Assembly: GCA_009782725.1 (NCBI GenBank)
Contig: WRIM01000007.1
Location: forward strand, 1 to 12,970
DNA: 12,970 bases
Direction: 5' to 3'
DNA from: Alphaproteobacteria bacterium
GTDB taxonomy: Bacteria; Pseudomonadota; Alphaproteobacteria; Rs-D84
A program made the translations under genes and the position numbers. Below are positions 5,858-12,970 of the stretch, in pieces; the stretch's first letter is position 1, and each line of letters begins with the position of its first letter. A model generated the notes under the pieces. The model was not told the DNA's origin, searched no databases, and saw nothing but the letters and a program-made list of their open reading frames with translations.

Positions 5858-8487
5858 CAGAATAATGTCATTTGCGATTTTTTCAGAGGCAATGGTTCCG
5901 ATACCCTTTGAATTGGGGCGGTATGCGGTATGGCCGACGACGGAATAACGGTTTCTTGTTTCTTTGATGCCACGCCCGCAACGCCGCAATTGTTTTCTTG
6001 TGATTCTAATCCAGCCAAGACCTCTTCCGCGCGCGCGACCACGGTTTCTGGCATCCCGGCCATTTTTGCAACGTGGATTCCGTATGAACTTGCCGCGACG
6101 CCCGGCGTGATTTTATGCATGAATATTATCTCGCCATTATCTTCGGCCACAGACACGGTAAGGTTTTTCACATATTCTAATTTCTTGCCCGCGGCATCAT
6201 CGGCCAAAGCAGTCAATTCATGATAATGCGTCGCAAATAATGCGCGAGGGCCCAATTTATTTAGAAATTCCAATACCGCCCACGCAATGGAAAGACCGTC
6301 GAAAGTCGCGGTTCCCCGCCCGATTTCATCAAATATAATAAATGATTTATCCGTCGCGCGGTTTAGGATATTTGCGGTCTCGGTCATTTCTACCATAAAT
6401 GTCGATTGACCGGCGGCAAGATTATCCGACGCGCCGACCCGAGAAAACAATTGATCGCAAAGACCAACGTTTGCACTGTCCGCAGGCACAAATGAACCCA
6501 AATGTGCCAAGACCACGATCAATGCATTCTGACGCAAATATGTGGATTTTCCGGCCATATTTGGCCCGGTCAAAAGCGCGATTGATTTTGTGTCATCTGA
6601 ATTATTTGCCGATTGCGCGTCCGCATTTTCATCCCGGACAAATTTTGCCTTGCGATATTTTTCGGCGCCTGTGCCCAAACAACAATCGTTCTTTACAAAA
6701 TTATCCGCGCGCGCGCGAAGTATTTTTTCAACCACCGGGTGCCGGCCGCCAGACACGTCGAACGTGCGATCGTCCGTCACAGTCGGCCGCACCCAACCGT
6801 ATTCGGCCGCGCATTCGGCCAAAGCGGCCCACACATCAACATCGGACAGCAAATTCGCCGTAGCGTTTAAATCGTCGGATTCTTGCAATATTTTTTCGAT
6901 TAGTTCGGCGACTATCTCGGCCTCGATCGCGCTTGCGCGGTCGGCGGCGCCGCGCACTTCGTTATCCAATTCTATTAATCGCGTTGTTGTAAACCGAACA
7001 TTATCCTTCATGGTTTGGCGGTGTATGAAGTTTCCGGAATCCGCGAAAAGCTTGTCCGCCGCCTTTGACGGAACCTCTATATGATACCCCAAGATATTAT
7101 TGTATTTTATCTTCAATGTGGCGATTTCCGTGGCTTTGACATATTCTGCTTGAAGTCCCGCGATAACCTCTCTCGCGCCATGCGCCAAAGCATTCATATT
7201 GTCCAACGCCGAATTGAATCCGCTTCGAATAATATTTCCTTCGCGGAAAAATGCCGGCAAGTTGTCCATTAACGCCGAACGAAGTTCATATGCCAAATTA
7301 TCATGCGTTTTGATTTGATTGAAATGCGACGCCAATTCGGAATCAAGCCGCGCGCCCACCGATTTAATCTGGGGCAATAATGTTAAAAATTCCGCGACAC
7401 CCTTTAAATCGCGCGGCGTTCCGCGATTCGCGGACAATCTTGAAACGCTTCGCCCGATATCAGATACCTTGCCCAAAAGCGCGCGCACACTGTTAAAAAC
7501 GTCCGAGTTTAATAAAAGATGACCGATATGACGTGCGCGCTTTTGAATAACGGAAACATCGCCCGACAATTCGCGTAAATACGCGCGAAGTTTGCGCGCG
7601 CCGGCGGCGGTTTTCGTTTTATCAATCACATCAAGCAATGTCGCGCCATGCCCGGACAGAGTGTCGTCGATTTCCAAACTTTTCCATGTCGCGGCATCGA
7701 TCAGCAAACGTTTCCCTTCGCCCAATCTGTACGGCGCGCGAAATGCCATTTTCGCGCCGCGCTGAGTTGATTCCAAATACCCGGCAAGCAAATGAACCGC
7801 GATATTTACAGAAGTATTTTCGATTCCGAAAATCGTTTTGACAGTTTCTGTGATATTTTCCCGGGCATAAAGGCGGTCGTAAATATGCGTCGTTTTAAAT
7901 GCGGCGCGGACGCGCATTATTTCCGGGATTTCCGAAGCCGATTCGGGATATATTATTTCCGCCGGGTTAAGGCGCGTTAATTCATCGAATAAATTGCCCG
8001 ACAATTCCCCGACAAAGAATTCTCCGGTTGAAATATCGCATCCGGCGATATCGAAAACCGAATCCGGACGCGGCGCAACGGCGACCAAGAAATTCGACCT
8101 GCTGGGGCTTAGCAAATTTTCATCGGTAAGCGTTCCGGGTGTAAGAACGCGCACAATCTTGCGCTCTATCTGTTTGCGGCCGCGGGCCTTGGCCTCTTCG
8201 GGGGTTTCCATTTGTTCCGCGAATGCGACGGAATGACCGCCGCGCACCAAACGCCCGACATAGCTTTCCATTGCATGCCACGGAATTCCGCACATCGGAA
8301 TGTCAATGCCGTCGGCATCCGTGCCCCGCTTGGTCAATACCAAATCCAGAGTGCGCGCCATAATTTTGGCGTCTTCGAAAAAGCATTCGTAAAAATCCCC
8401 CAAACGGTACAGCAACAAAGCATCCGGACATTCAGCCTTCATGTCGACGTATTGTTGCATCGCAGGGGACAGTTTGTTTTCTTTCAT
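5857..8487 (-). CDS. mutS: DNA mismatch repair protein MutS
   Basis: Recognises mismatches and small loops and recruits MutL. The 876 residues are a full-length MutS1. Seen: mismatch-reading F32-Y-E34 (GDFYECF), connector with DISTGEFFVGEL, clamp/lever region, Walker A GPNMAGKST (641-649), Walker B D720-E721 in FIIFDEIGRGTATFDGLSIAWA, and FATHYHEL. A hydrophilic stretch just before Walker A (KFVRDENADAQSANNSDD) looks longer than usual. The protein ends in SQMTLF, matching the Q-x-x-L-F sliding-clamp binding motif. ATG 8485-8487 overlaps the xseB TAA by one base (TAATG) with no evident Shine-Dalgarno, so expression is probably coupled to xseB. Identity is very secure. Confidence 0.98.
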   Translation of the reverse strand: MKENKLSPAMQQYVDMKAECPDALLLYRLGDFYECFFEDAKIMARTLDLVLTKRGTDADGIDIPMCGIPWHAMESYVGRLVRGGHSVAFAEQMETPEEAKARGRKQIERKIVRVLTPGTLTDENLLSPSRSNFLVAVAPRPDSVFDIAGCDISTGEFFVGELSGNLFDELTRLNPAEIIYPESASEIPEIMRVRAAFKTTHIYDRLYARENITETVKTIFGIENTSVNIAVHLLAGYLESTQRGAKMAFRAPYRLGEGKRLLIDAATWKSLEIDDTLSGHGATLLDVIDKTKTAAGARKLRAYLRELSGDVSVIQKRARHIGHLLLNSDVFNSVRALLGKVSDIGRSVSRLSANRGTPRDLKGVAEFLTLLPQIKSVGARLDSELASHFNQIKTHDNLAYELRSALMDNLPAFFREGNIIRSGFNSALDNMNALAHGAREVIAGLQAEYVKATEIATLKIKYNNILGYHIEVPSKAADKLFADSGNFIHRQTMKDNVRFTTTRLIELDNEVRGAADRASAIEAEIVAELIEKILQESDDLNATANLLSDVDVWAALAECAAEYGWVRPTVTDDRTFDVSGGRHPVVEKILRARADNFVKNDCCLGTGAEKYRKAKFVRDENADAQSANNSDDTKSIALLTGPNMAGKSTYLRQNALIVVLAHLGSFVPADSANVGLCDQLFSRVGASDNLAAGQSTFMVEMTETANILNRATDKSFIIFDEIGRGTATFDGLSIAWAVLEFLNKLGPRALFATHYHELTALADDAAGKKLEYVKNLTVSVAEDNGEIIFMHKITPGVAASSYGIHVAKMAGMPETVVARAEEVLAGLESQENNCGVAGVASKKQETVIPSSAIPHTAPIQRVSEPLPLKKSQMTLF

Positions 8488-8693
8488 TACGCTGTGGTTT
8501 TCAATTGTTCGATTTTCAATTCCGCTTCTTTCAGCATTTGTTCAAGATACGCCTTTAATTTCATGCCGGTTTCATAAGCGGCAACCGAATCGGCCAAAGG
8601 AAGCGTGCCGGATTCCATCTTTTTGACAAGGTCTTGCAACTGGGCCAACGCCGCTTCGAACGATAATTCTTGAGGTTTGTTTTCTGTGTCCAT
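8487..8693 (-). CDS. xseB: Exodeoxyribonuclease VII small subunit XseB
   Basis: Small subunit of exonuclease VII, which binds the XseA catalytic subunit and degrades single-stranded DNA; xseA is not in the window. The 68 residues show the family core LSFEAALAQLQDLVKKMESG (10-29), LPLADSVAAYETGMKL, and a C-terminal helix LEQMLKEAELKIEQL, a helical hairpin. ATG 8691-8693 has a short AAGGAA-like site about 5 bases upstream and a well-formed promoter behind it. First gene of the xseB-mutS-truB-rpsO unit. Secure. Confidence 0.95.
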   Translation of the reverse strand: MDTENKPQELSFEAALAQLQDLVKKMESGTLPLADSVAAYETGMKLKAYLEQMLKEAELKIEQLKTTA

Positions 8694-8716
8694 ATCCGTT
8701 CCTTTTTGATGTATGC

Positions 8717-8745
8717 AATATAGAACATTAGTAATAAAAAATCAA
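8717..8745 (-). promoter_or_regulatory. Sigma-70-like promoter of xseB-mutS-truB-rpsO
   Basis: Minus strand: -35 TTGATT (8740-8745), 17-base spacer, -10 TATATT (8717-8722). The start is predicted near 8710, giving a short leader that includes the xseB ribosome site. It lies in the most AT-rich stretch of the 205-base gap and directly precedes the operon's first gene. Elements and spacing resemble those of the mreB promoter. Confidence 0.65.
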
Positions 8746-8803
8746 AATAAATAAACTAAAAAATAAATTAAAAAACCAGATATTTTTTGGCCGTTAGGCC
8801 GGC

Positions 8804-8865
8804 TTTGGGGTTGCGGGTGACCCGACGTGTATAAATAATACACGAGGGTCGCCCGCAGCCCCAAA
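8804..8865. repeat. Long imperfect palindrome between mreB and xseB
   Basis: Left arm 8804-8831 and right arm 8839-8865 around loop taaataa. From the base: 20 pairs, a 2x1 internal loop, then 6 pairs to the loop. The two non-Watson-Crick positions in the lower stem (8811 and 8818) are T opposite G in the plus strand, so they would be G-U pairs in a plus-strand RNA but A-C mismatches in a minus-strand RNA. No T-run follows on either strand, so it is not a standard intrinsic terminator, though its place after mreB would suit a transcript end. A smaller hairpin ggcc-gtta-ggcc (8789-8800) lies beside it. The rest of 8694-8898 holds only the xseB promoter. Confidence 0.75.
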
Positions 8866-8898
8866 TGCGGTTTCAGACGGGAAAATTAGCCCCGGAGA

Positions 8899-9968
<1,070 letters not shown>

Positions 9969-9969
9969 A

Positions 9970-10093
9970 CGTGATAGGTGACACGTGATAGGTGATATGT
10001 ATTATTTACGTTTGAACTATAAACAAAAAATGTGAAAAATCAAGCGTGAAACTGACCGGACTTCCTATCACCTGTCACGTGTCACCTATCACG
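9970..10093. repeat. Heptanucleotide inverted repeat flanking the mreB promoter
   Basis: Arms 9970-9997 and 10066-10093 are 28 bases each and complementary at 27. Each is built from 7-base units (gtgatag, gtgacac, gtgatag, gtgatat on the left). The 68-base interval contains the mreB promoter. The right arm follows the comF stop by only 6 bases; the left arm lies in the mreB leader. The unit is related to the gtgacaa/gtgataa units in dacA (4592-4619). Confidence 0.9.
10016..10043 (-). promoter_or_regulatory. Sigma-70-like promoter of mreB
   Basis: Minus strand: -35 TTGATT (10038-10043), 16-base spacer, -10 TATAGT (10016-10021). The start is predicted near 10009, so the left arm of the surrounding inverted repeat is transcribed as part of a leader of about 60 bases. 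Confidence 0.6.
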
Positions 10094-10099
10094 ACGATA

Positions 10100-10822
10100 T
10101 TAAATCGCTTTGACAACGCGGCAGAATGTGACGCCGTATATGGCCCGGGCGCCGGCCTTTTTAAGAACTTTGCGAAGTTCCGCGAACGTCGCGCCCGAAG
10201 TCATAACGTCGTCGACAATCAATATTGTGCGGCCGCGCACCCGGTTTGGGTTCGCCACATGAAAAACGCCGCGGATATTGTCGTGTCTTTGCCGATAAGT
10301 TTTATGCCCCATGTCGGCGCGATGACGTCTTTTTACCGAACCGACATCCATTGCCACATTAAAATGGCGCGCAATCGGCCGGGCCAATAATGTAGCCTGA
10401 TTATATCCGCGTTTAAACAACCTTTGACACGAAAGGGGAACGGGCATAACAATGTCGAACGGCGGGGCATCGCGCAACGCATTAATCATAGATTTTGCCA
10501 TTAAATCCCGGTATTTCAATGCGGACGCGTGTTTGAACGGCAACATTACGGATTTCGAAACATCGTCGTATACGCACGCAGAGCGAAGCCAGTCCAACTC
10601 GTTCTTGCCCGCGGCGCAAACGGGGCACATGGGGTGCGGCCCCAAATCCAAATCGGCCGGGAAAGGATATCCGCATATGCTGCACAACGGATGACCTATC
10701 CAATTGAATTTGCCCCAGCATTCCGCGCAAAGCTGACCATTTTCGGCAACGTCGCACCCGCACATCGGGCACGTCGCCGGAAATAAAAAATCAAGTATTT
10801 TGGAAAATAAAATTTTTACCAC
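10100..10822 (-). CDS. comF: ComF-family phosphoribosyltransferase-like protein
   Basis: The 240 residues have an N-terminal double zinc-ribbon-like region (C18-x2-C21, C32-x2-C35, C47-x2-C50, C66-x2-C69), then FKRGYNQATLLARPIA (136-151), KTYRQRHDNIRGVF (174-187) and the PRPP-binding type signature ILIVDDVMTSGAT (200-212). This is the classic ComF/GntX layout. In naturally competent bacteria ComF takes part in DNA uptake after import; elsewhere its role is unclear and the reaction is not established. GTG 10820-10822 overlaps the end of the preceding gene by 7 bases and places the Cys motif at the usual distance; no clear Shine-Dalgarno, so coupling is likely. No other competence genes are here. 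The family is secure, the role is not. Confidence 0.92.
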   Translation of the reverse strand: MVKILFSKILDFLFPATCPMCGCDVAENGQLCAECWGKFNWIGHPLCSICGYPFPADLDLGPHPMCPVCAAGKNELDWLRSACVYDDVSKSVMLPFKHASALKYRDLMAKSMINALRDAPPFDIVMPVPLSCQRLFKRGYNQATLLARPIARHFNVAMDVGSVKRRHRADMGHKTYRQRHDNIRGVFHVANPNRVRGRTILIVDDVMTSGATFAELRKVLKKAGARAIYGVTFCRVVKAI

Positions 10823-12345
10823 GACAATCGCCGCTGAGTCCTTGTTTCCGTATCGCCGAATATGTCTTGCTGTTTCTCGGTCAAGGTTTGGAATACATCG
10901 TTCGATATGACGCGCAGCACGAACGCGTCGTCGTTACGCTGGCTTAATACCGGGATTATGCGTTGGTCGTTTACGCCGGTGTCTTTTAACACCTGTTCCA
11001 CAATGGCAAGGCGTTTTGCGGCCAAACGTCGTCCGTCAAAGCTTCTTGTCGCGCGTTCGGGTATGGATATTTGAATCGCGCGCTTTGGATTGCTTGCCAC
11101 GATTCCGGCATATTCGGAAAGAAGATTAAAGTTCTCGCGCGATAGTGACGCGTCGCTTCCCCGGAATCCAAGCTTGATTTCAAGCGGGCGCACGCCGCCC
11201 TTTTCGGACAAATCGCGGCTTGAATCAAAGCCCGCGATTTCATATGTCATTTCGGACGCCACATCGAATTTGTCGTCGATTCTGTATGCGGACAGATGTT
11301 TGTTTTCCGATACGTATGTTTTTTGAAATGCGCGCTTTAACTGCATCGGGGATAATTTGGTCAAAGGCACATCGTCGTATTCTTCGTAATTCGGCGCGCG
11401 CGCGGGTTCGGCGCGGGCAAATGCGTCATTGTTATCCCAAGGCGCTGCGTCTTCATAATCATCCATTGGAACAACTACGCGGCGGGTGATGACATCGGGG
11501 TCATGGGTTGGCGCGGGCGATGTCACGGCGGCACGCGCCGGCATCACGCGCCGGTTTTCTATGGTTGATGCCGCGACGCGCGCCACGGGCGCGGGCGCCG
11601 CCATGGGAGTATTAACATTTTGCATGCGCATCGGCGCAATTGGCACCGTTTTTGGCGCGGCGGCAATGCGCGGAGCCGCTGCAACTTGAACCGGGGCGGC
11701 CGCAACACGCGCAGGCGCGGTTATGGTATTGGTGCGGGTCGGCACAGTTGCCGCAACGCGGGCGGGCGCAGGGGCGGACGTTGGCACGGGCATCGGCGCC
11801 GCGCCCGGCGTGCGAACGCCTGCGAAAAAGTCACTGTAATCATATTGGTTGGCGGATGCGGATGTTTTGCGCATATTAGAGGACGACGCAATCATCGCAT
11901 CCAATCTTGAATCTTTGAACAAGCTTTCTTCGGGAAGAACAAATCCGTCGTCAAGCTGGGCAAATTCGTGCGCGCGCGGCATGCGAAGCGGCGTATCCGA
12001 ATTCGTGGCGGCGCGCGCGACGACGTTTCTTCCGTTATCGCTGTTGCTTGAACGCGCCCACAAATCGCCGCTTGGCCGGTTGGGGACAAGAACGTCGCCC
12101 ACAGGCATTTTTAAACCATGATTCGTCGTTGTGGTAACGGTTGTATTGCGCGCGACTAAATTATCTTTTTCGGGTGCGGTTTTATTATCTTGAATTTTGG
12201 CCAAAGGTTCTAAACCGAATGCCGCGCGCGCCGAAATGCCGTGTCCATTAACATTCATCACAGGCAATCGCGCAGAAGCATCCGCGCCGCAGAAAACCGC
12301 GGTCATAATTGCGAATGTTAGCAAAACTCTGACGTGCAAAATCAA
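10816..12345 (-). CDS. Secreted Ala/Pro-rich protein with degenerate OmpA-like C-terminal region
   Basis: 509 residues; no firm family. Seen: signal peptide (about 1-25, VRVLLTFAIMTAVFCGADASA, cleavage likely after ASA), a polar region rich in Asn/Ser/Thr, a low-complexity Ala/Pro/Val/Arg linker (about 180-280, repeated PARVAA and similar), an acidic patch (about 294-326), then a compact end (about 326-482). Its last part, LSRENFNLLSEYAGIV...RRLAAKRLAIVEQVLKDTGV, has the spacing of an OmpA-type peptidoglycan-binding domain, but the usual TD-G pattern is absent (SIPERAT instead), so glycan binding is doubtful. The start is TTG 12343-12345: GGGGAAGGA lies just upstream and it yields the full signal peptide; TTG at codon 3 or ATG at codon 14 are alternatives. 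It overlaps comF. A periplasmic or envelope role is inference. Confidence 0.82.
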   Translation of the reverse strand: MILHVRVLLTFAIMTAVFCGADASARLPVMNVNGHGISARAAFGLEPLAKIQDNKTAPEKDNLVARNTTVTTTTNHGLKMPVGDVLVPNRPSGDLWARSSNSDNGRNVVARAATNSDTPLRMPRAHEFAQLDDGFVLPEESLFKDSRLDAMIASSSNMRKTSASANQYDYSDFFAGVRTPGAAPMPVPTSAPAPARVAATVPTRTNTITAPARVAAAPVQVAAAPRIAAAPKTVPIAPMRMQNVNTPMAAPAPVARVAASTIENRRVMPARAAVTSPAPTHDPDVITRRVVVPMDDYEDAAPWDNNDAFARAEPARAPNYEEYDDVPLTKLSPMQLKRAFQKTYVSENKHLSAYRIDDKFDVASEMTYEIAGFDSSRDLSEKGGVRPLEIKLGFRGSDASLSRENFNLLSEYAGIVASNPKRAIQISIPERATRSFDGRRLAAKRLAIVEQVLKDTGVNDQRIIPVLSQRNDDAFVLRVISNDVFQTLTEKQQDIFGDTETRTQRRLSW

Positions 12346-12367
12346 GAAATCCTTCCCCTTTAAGGGA

Positions 12368-12397
12368 ATGATAGAACAAATGCCAAAAGCGGGGCAA
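12368..12397 (-). promoter_or_regulatory. Candidate sigma-70 promoter of the OmpA-like gene and comF
   Basis: Minus strand: -35 TTGCCC (12392-12397), 18-base spacer, -10 TATCAT (12368-12373), in the 67-base gap after uvrD. The start is predicted near 12361, a leader of about 16 bases carrying the ribosome site. The -35 context and spacer length match the dacA candidate. Confidence 0.5.
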
Positions 12398-12412
12398 GCG
12401 AAAAATATCGCA

Positions 12413-12970
12413 TTAATCGGCGACGAATTTTTTCGCCACTTTTTTAATCCCCTTATCCTTAAATGCGACGGTTAAAGTGTCGTCATTTTCTTCGATTACA
12501 ACGCCGGAGCCCAGTTCCGAATGTTTGACCAATTTCCCAACCATGGACGACGCATAAGACGTATGAATTTTCTTTTTATAAACCGGTATTGGTTTTTCTA
12601 TTCTTGATTCCGCGCCTTGGACAAATTGTTTATCGATTTCCCCGATAAACCGACTTGGGGTGGCGACATCACGCTTGCCAAATATCATGCGCGAGCATGC
12701 GCTTGAAATAACCGCGCGTTTGCGCGCACGGGTCAATGCGACATAGGCCAAACGACGCTCTTCCTCTAACCCGCCGTTTTCTGCGGCCTTTTTGTTTGGA
12801 AAAATGTCTTCTTCCCATGCGGGCATGAATACGGTGTCGAATTCAAGACCCTTGGCCGCGTGTATCGTCATTATGTTAACCGCGTCTCCGTTCTGGGTTT
12901 TATCATCGTCGTCTTCGGTCATCATTAATGCCGCGTGTTCCAAGAATTCAGAAAGCGTTTCATATTTCGA
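12413..12970 (-). CDS. uvrD: ATP-dependent DNA helicase UvrD/PcrA, C-terminal part (5' end outside window)
   Basis: Superfamily 1 3'-5' helicase used in nucleotide excision and mismatch repair; here it could act with the MutS encoded downstream. The last 185 codons are present, reading into the window edge (SKYETLSEFLEHAALMM), so TTG 12941-12943 is internal. Seen: motif V region VNIMTIHAAKGLEFDTVFMP, EEDIFP, motif VI EEERRLAYVALTRARKRAVI, and a C-terminal Tudor-like segment (VGKLVKHSELGSGVVIEEND...VAFKDKGIKK) of the kind that contacts RNA polymerase in UvrD/PcrA. UvrD and PcrA cannot be separated from this fragment. I see no strong terminator between its TAA (12413-12415) and the next promoter. 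The family is secure. Confidence 0.95.
   Translation of the reverse strand, partial: SKYETLSEFLEHAALMMTEDDDDKTQNGDAVNIMTIHAAKGLEFDTVFMPAWEEDIFPNKKAAENGGLEEERRLAYVALTRARKRAVISSACSRMIFGKRDVATPSRFIGEIDKQFVQGAESRIEKPIPVYKKKIHTSYASSMVGKLVKHSELGSGVVIEENDDTLTVAFKDKGIKKVAKKFVAD

Noticed and set aside
5858..5989. Longer truB from a start at 5989
   Set aside because: The extra 44 codons lie within the mutS 3' end and precede the normal TruB N-terminus (NSGWIILDKPSG).
8497..8520. attgttc/attttca-like stretch at the xseB 3' end resembling the rsmA heptads
   Set aside because: The 7-base period breaks after one or two units, and the encoded AELKIEQL is normal for XseB helices.
8789..8808. ggcc-gtta-ggcc hairpin as an intrinsic terminator for mreB
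   Set aside because: The stem is only 4 bases, and on the minus strand it is followed by A rather than T.
8871..8881. ttcagacggg resembling a Neisseria DNA uptake sequence near mreB
   Set aside because: It differs at the last core base, occurs once, and the genes are not neisserial.
11620..11800. Repetitive gcgc-rich tract in the OmpA-like gene as a DNA repeat array
   Set aside because: The repetition is at amino-acid level (Ala/Pro/Val/Arg linker) with no fixed DNA period or hairpin.
12402..12415. gcga...tcgc stem after uvrD as a terminator
   Set aside because: Four pairs only, with the T run inside the loop; too weak to call.
12717..12732. gcgcg-tttg-cgcgc hairpin in uvrD as another 8-3-8 core
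   Set aside because: Five-base arms, a four-base loop, no heptads nearby, and it encodes the conserved TRARKRAV motif.

Overview
The window reads as chromosomal housekeeping DNA of an alphaproteobacterium, probably an uncultured one. This rests on the alphaproteobacterial look of RsmA, RecR, MutS, MreB and UvrD, on a D,D-carboxypeptidase carrying a SPOR domain, and on G+C that is roughly balanced by eye with many gcgc tracts. No species can be named from sequence alone. All genes but one are on the minus strand and pack tightly. No gene-free stretch exceeds about 205 bases, and I see no tRNA, rRNA, CRISPR array, phage or transposase gene.

In order of minus-strand transcription (right to left): the 3' part of a UvrD/PcrA helicase (12970-12413); a secreted Ala/Pro-rich protein with a degenerate OmpA-like end (12345-10816) overlapping a ComF-family phosphoribosyltransferase (10822-10100); mreB with its own promoter (9948-8899); a 205-base spacer holding a large palindrome and an xseB promoter; then xseB-mutS-truB-rpsO (8693-4709), joined by 1-base stop/start overlaps and closed by a clear intrinsic terminator; then dacA-recR-rsmA-CPA2 antiporter (4641-230) from a promoter that predicts a leaderless dacA mRNA. 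A plus-strand gene of unknown function ends at 227, convergent with the antiporter and 2 bases from it.

The genes cover DNA repair and recombination (uvrD, xseB, mutS, recR, perhaps comF), ribosome maturation (truB, rpsO, rsmA) and cell shape/wall (mreB, dacA, perhaps the OmpA-like protein). The antiporter is the one transport gene.

The unusual signal is a set of short repeats with an exact 7-base period at six places, most beside a small perfect hairpin. Three share the same geometry: 8-base arms around a 3-base homopolymer loop (ttt or aaa). Four of the six tracts lie in frame inside rsmA or dacA: they form an N-terminal extension and an internal segment of RsmA, the hydrophobic core of the DacA signal peptide, and the linker before the SPOR domain of DacA (two tracts there). 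A further pair of arms forms a 28-base inverted repeat around the mreB promoter. A separate GC-rich palindrome of a type scattered through many proteobacterial genomes also sits in rsmA. This looks like a family of protein-tolerated palindromic/heptameric elements, analogous in lifestyle to Rickettsia palindromic elements, but its identity and mobility are inference.
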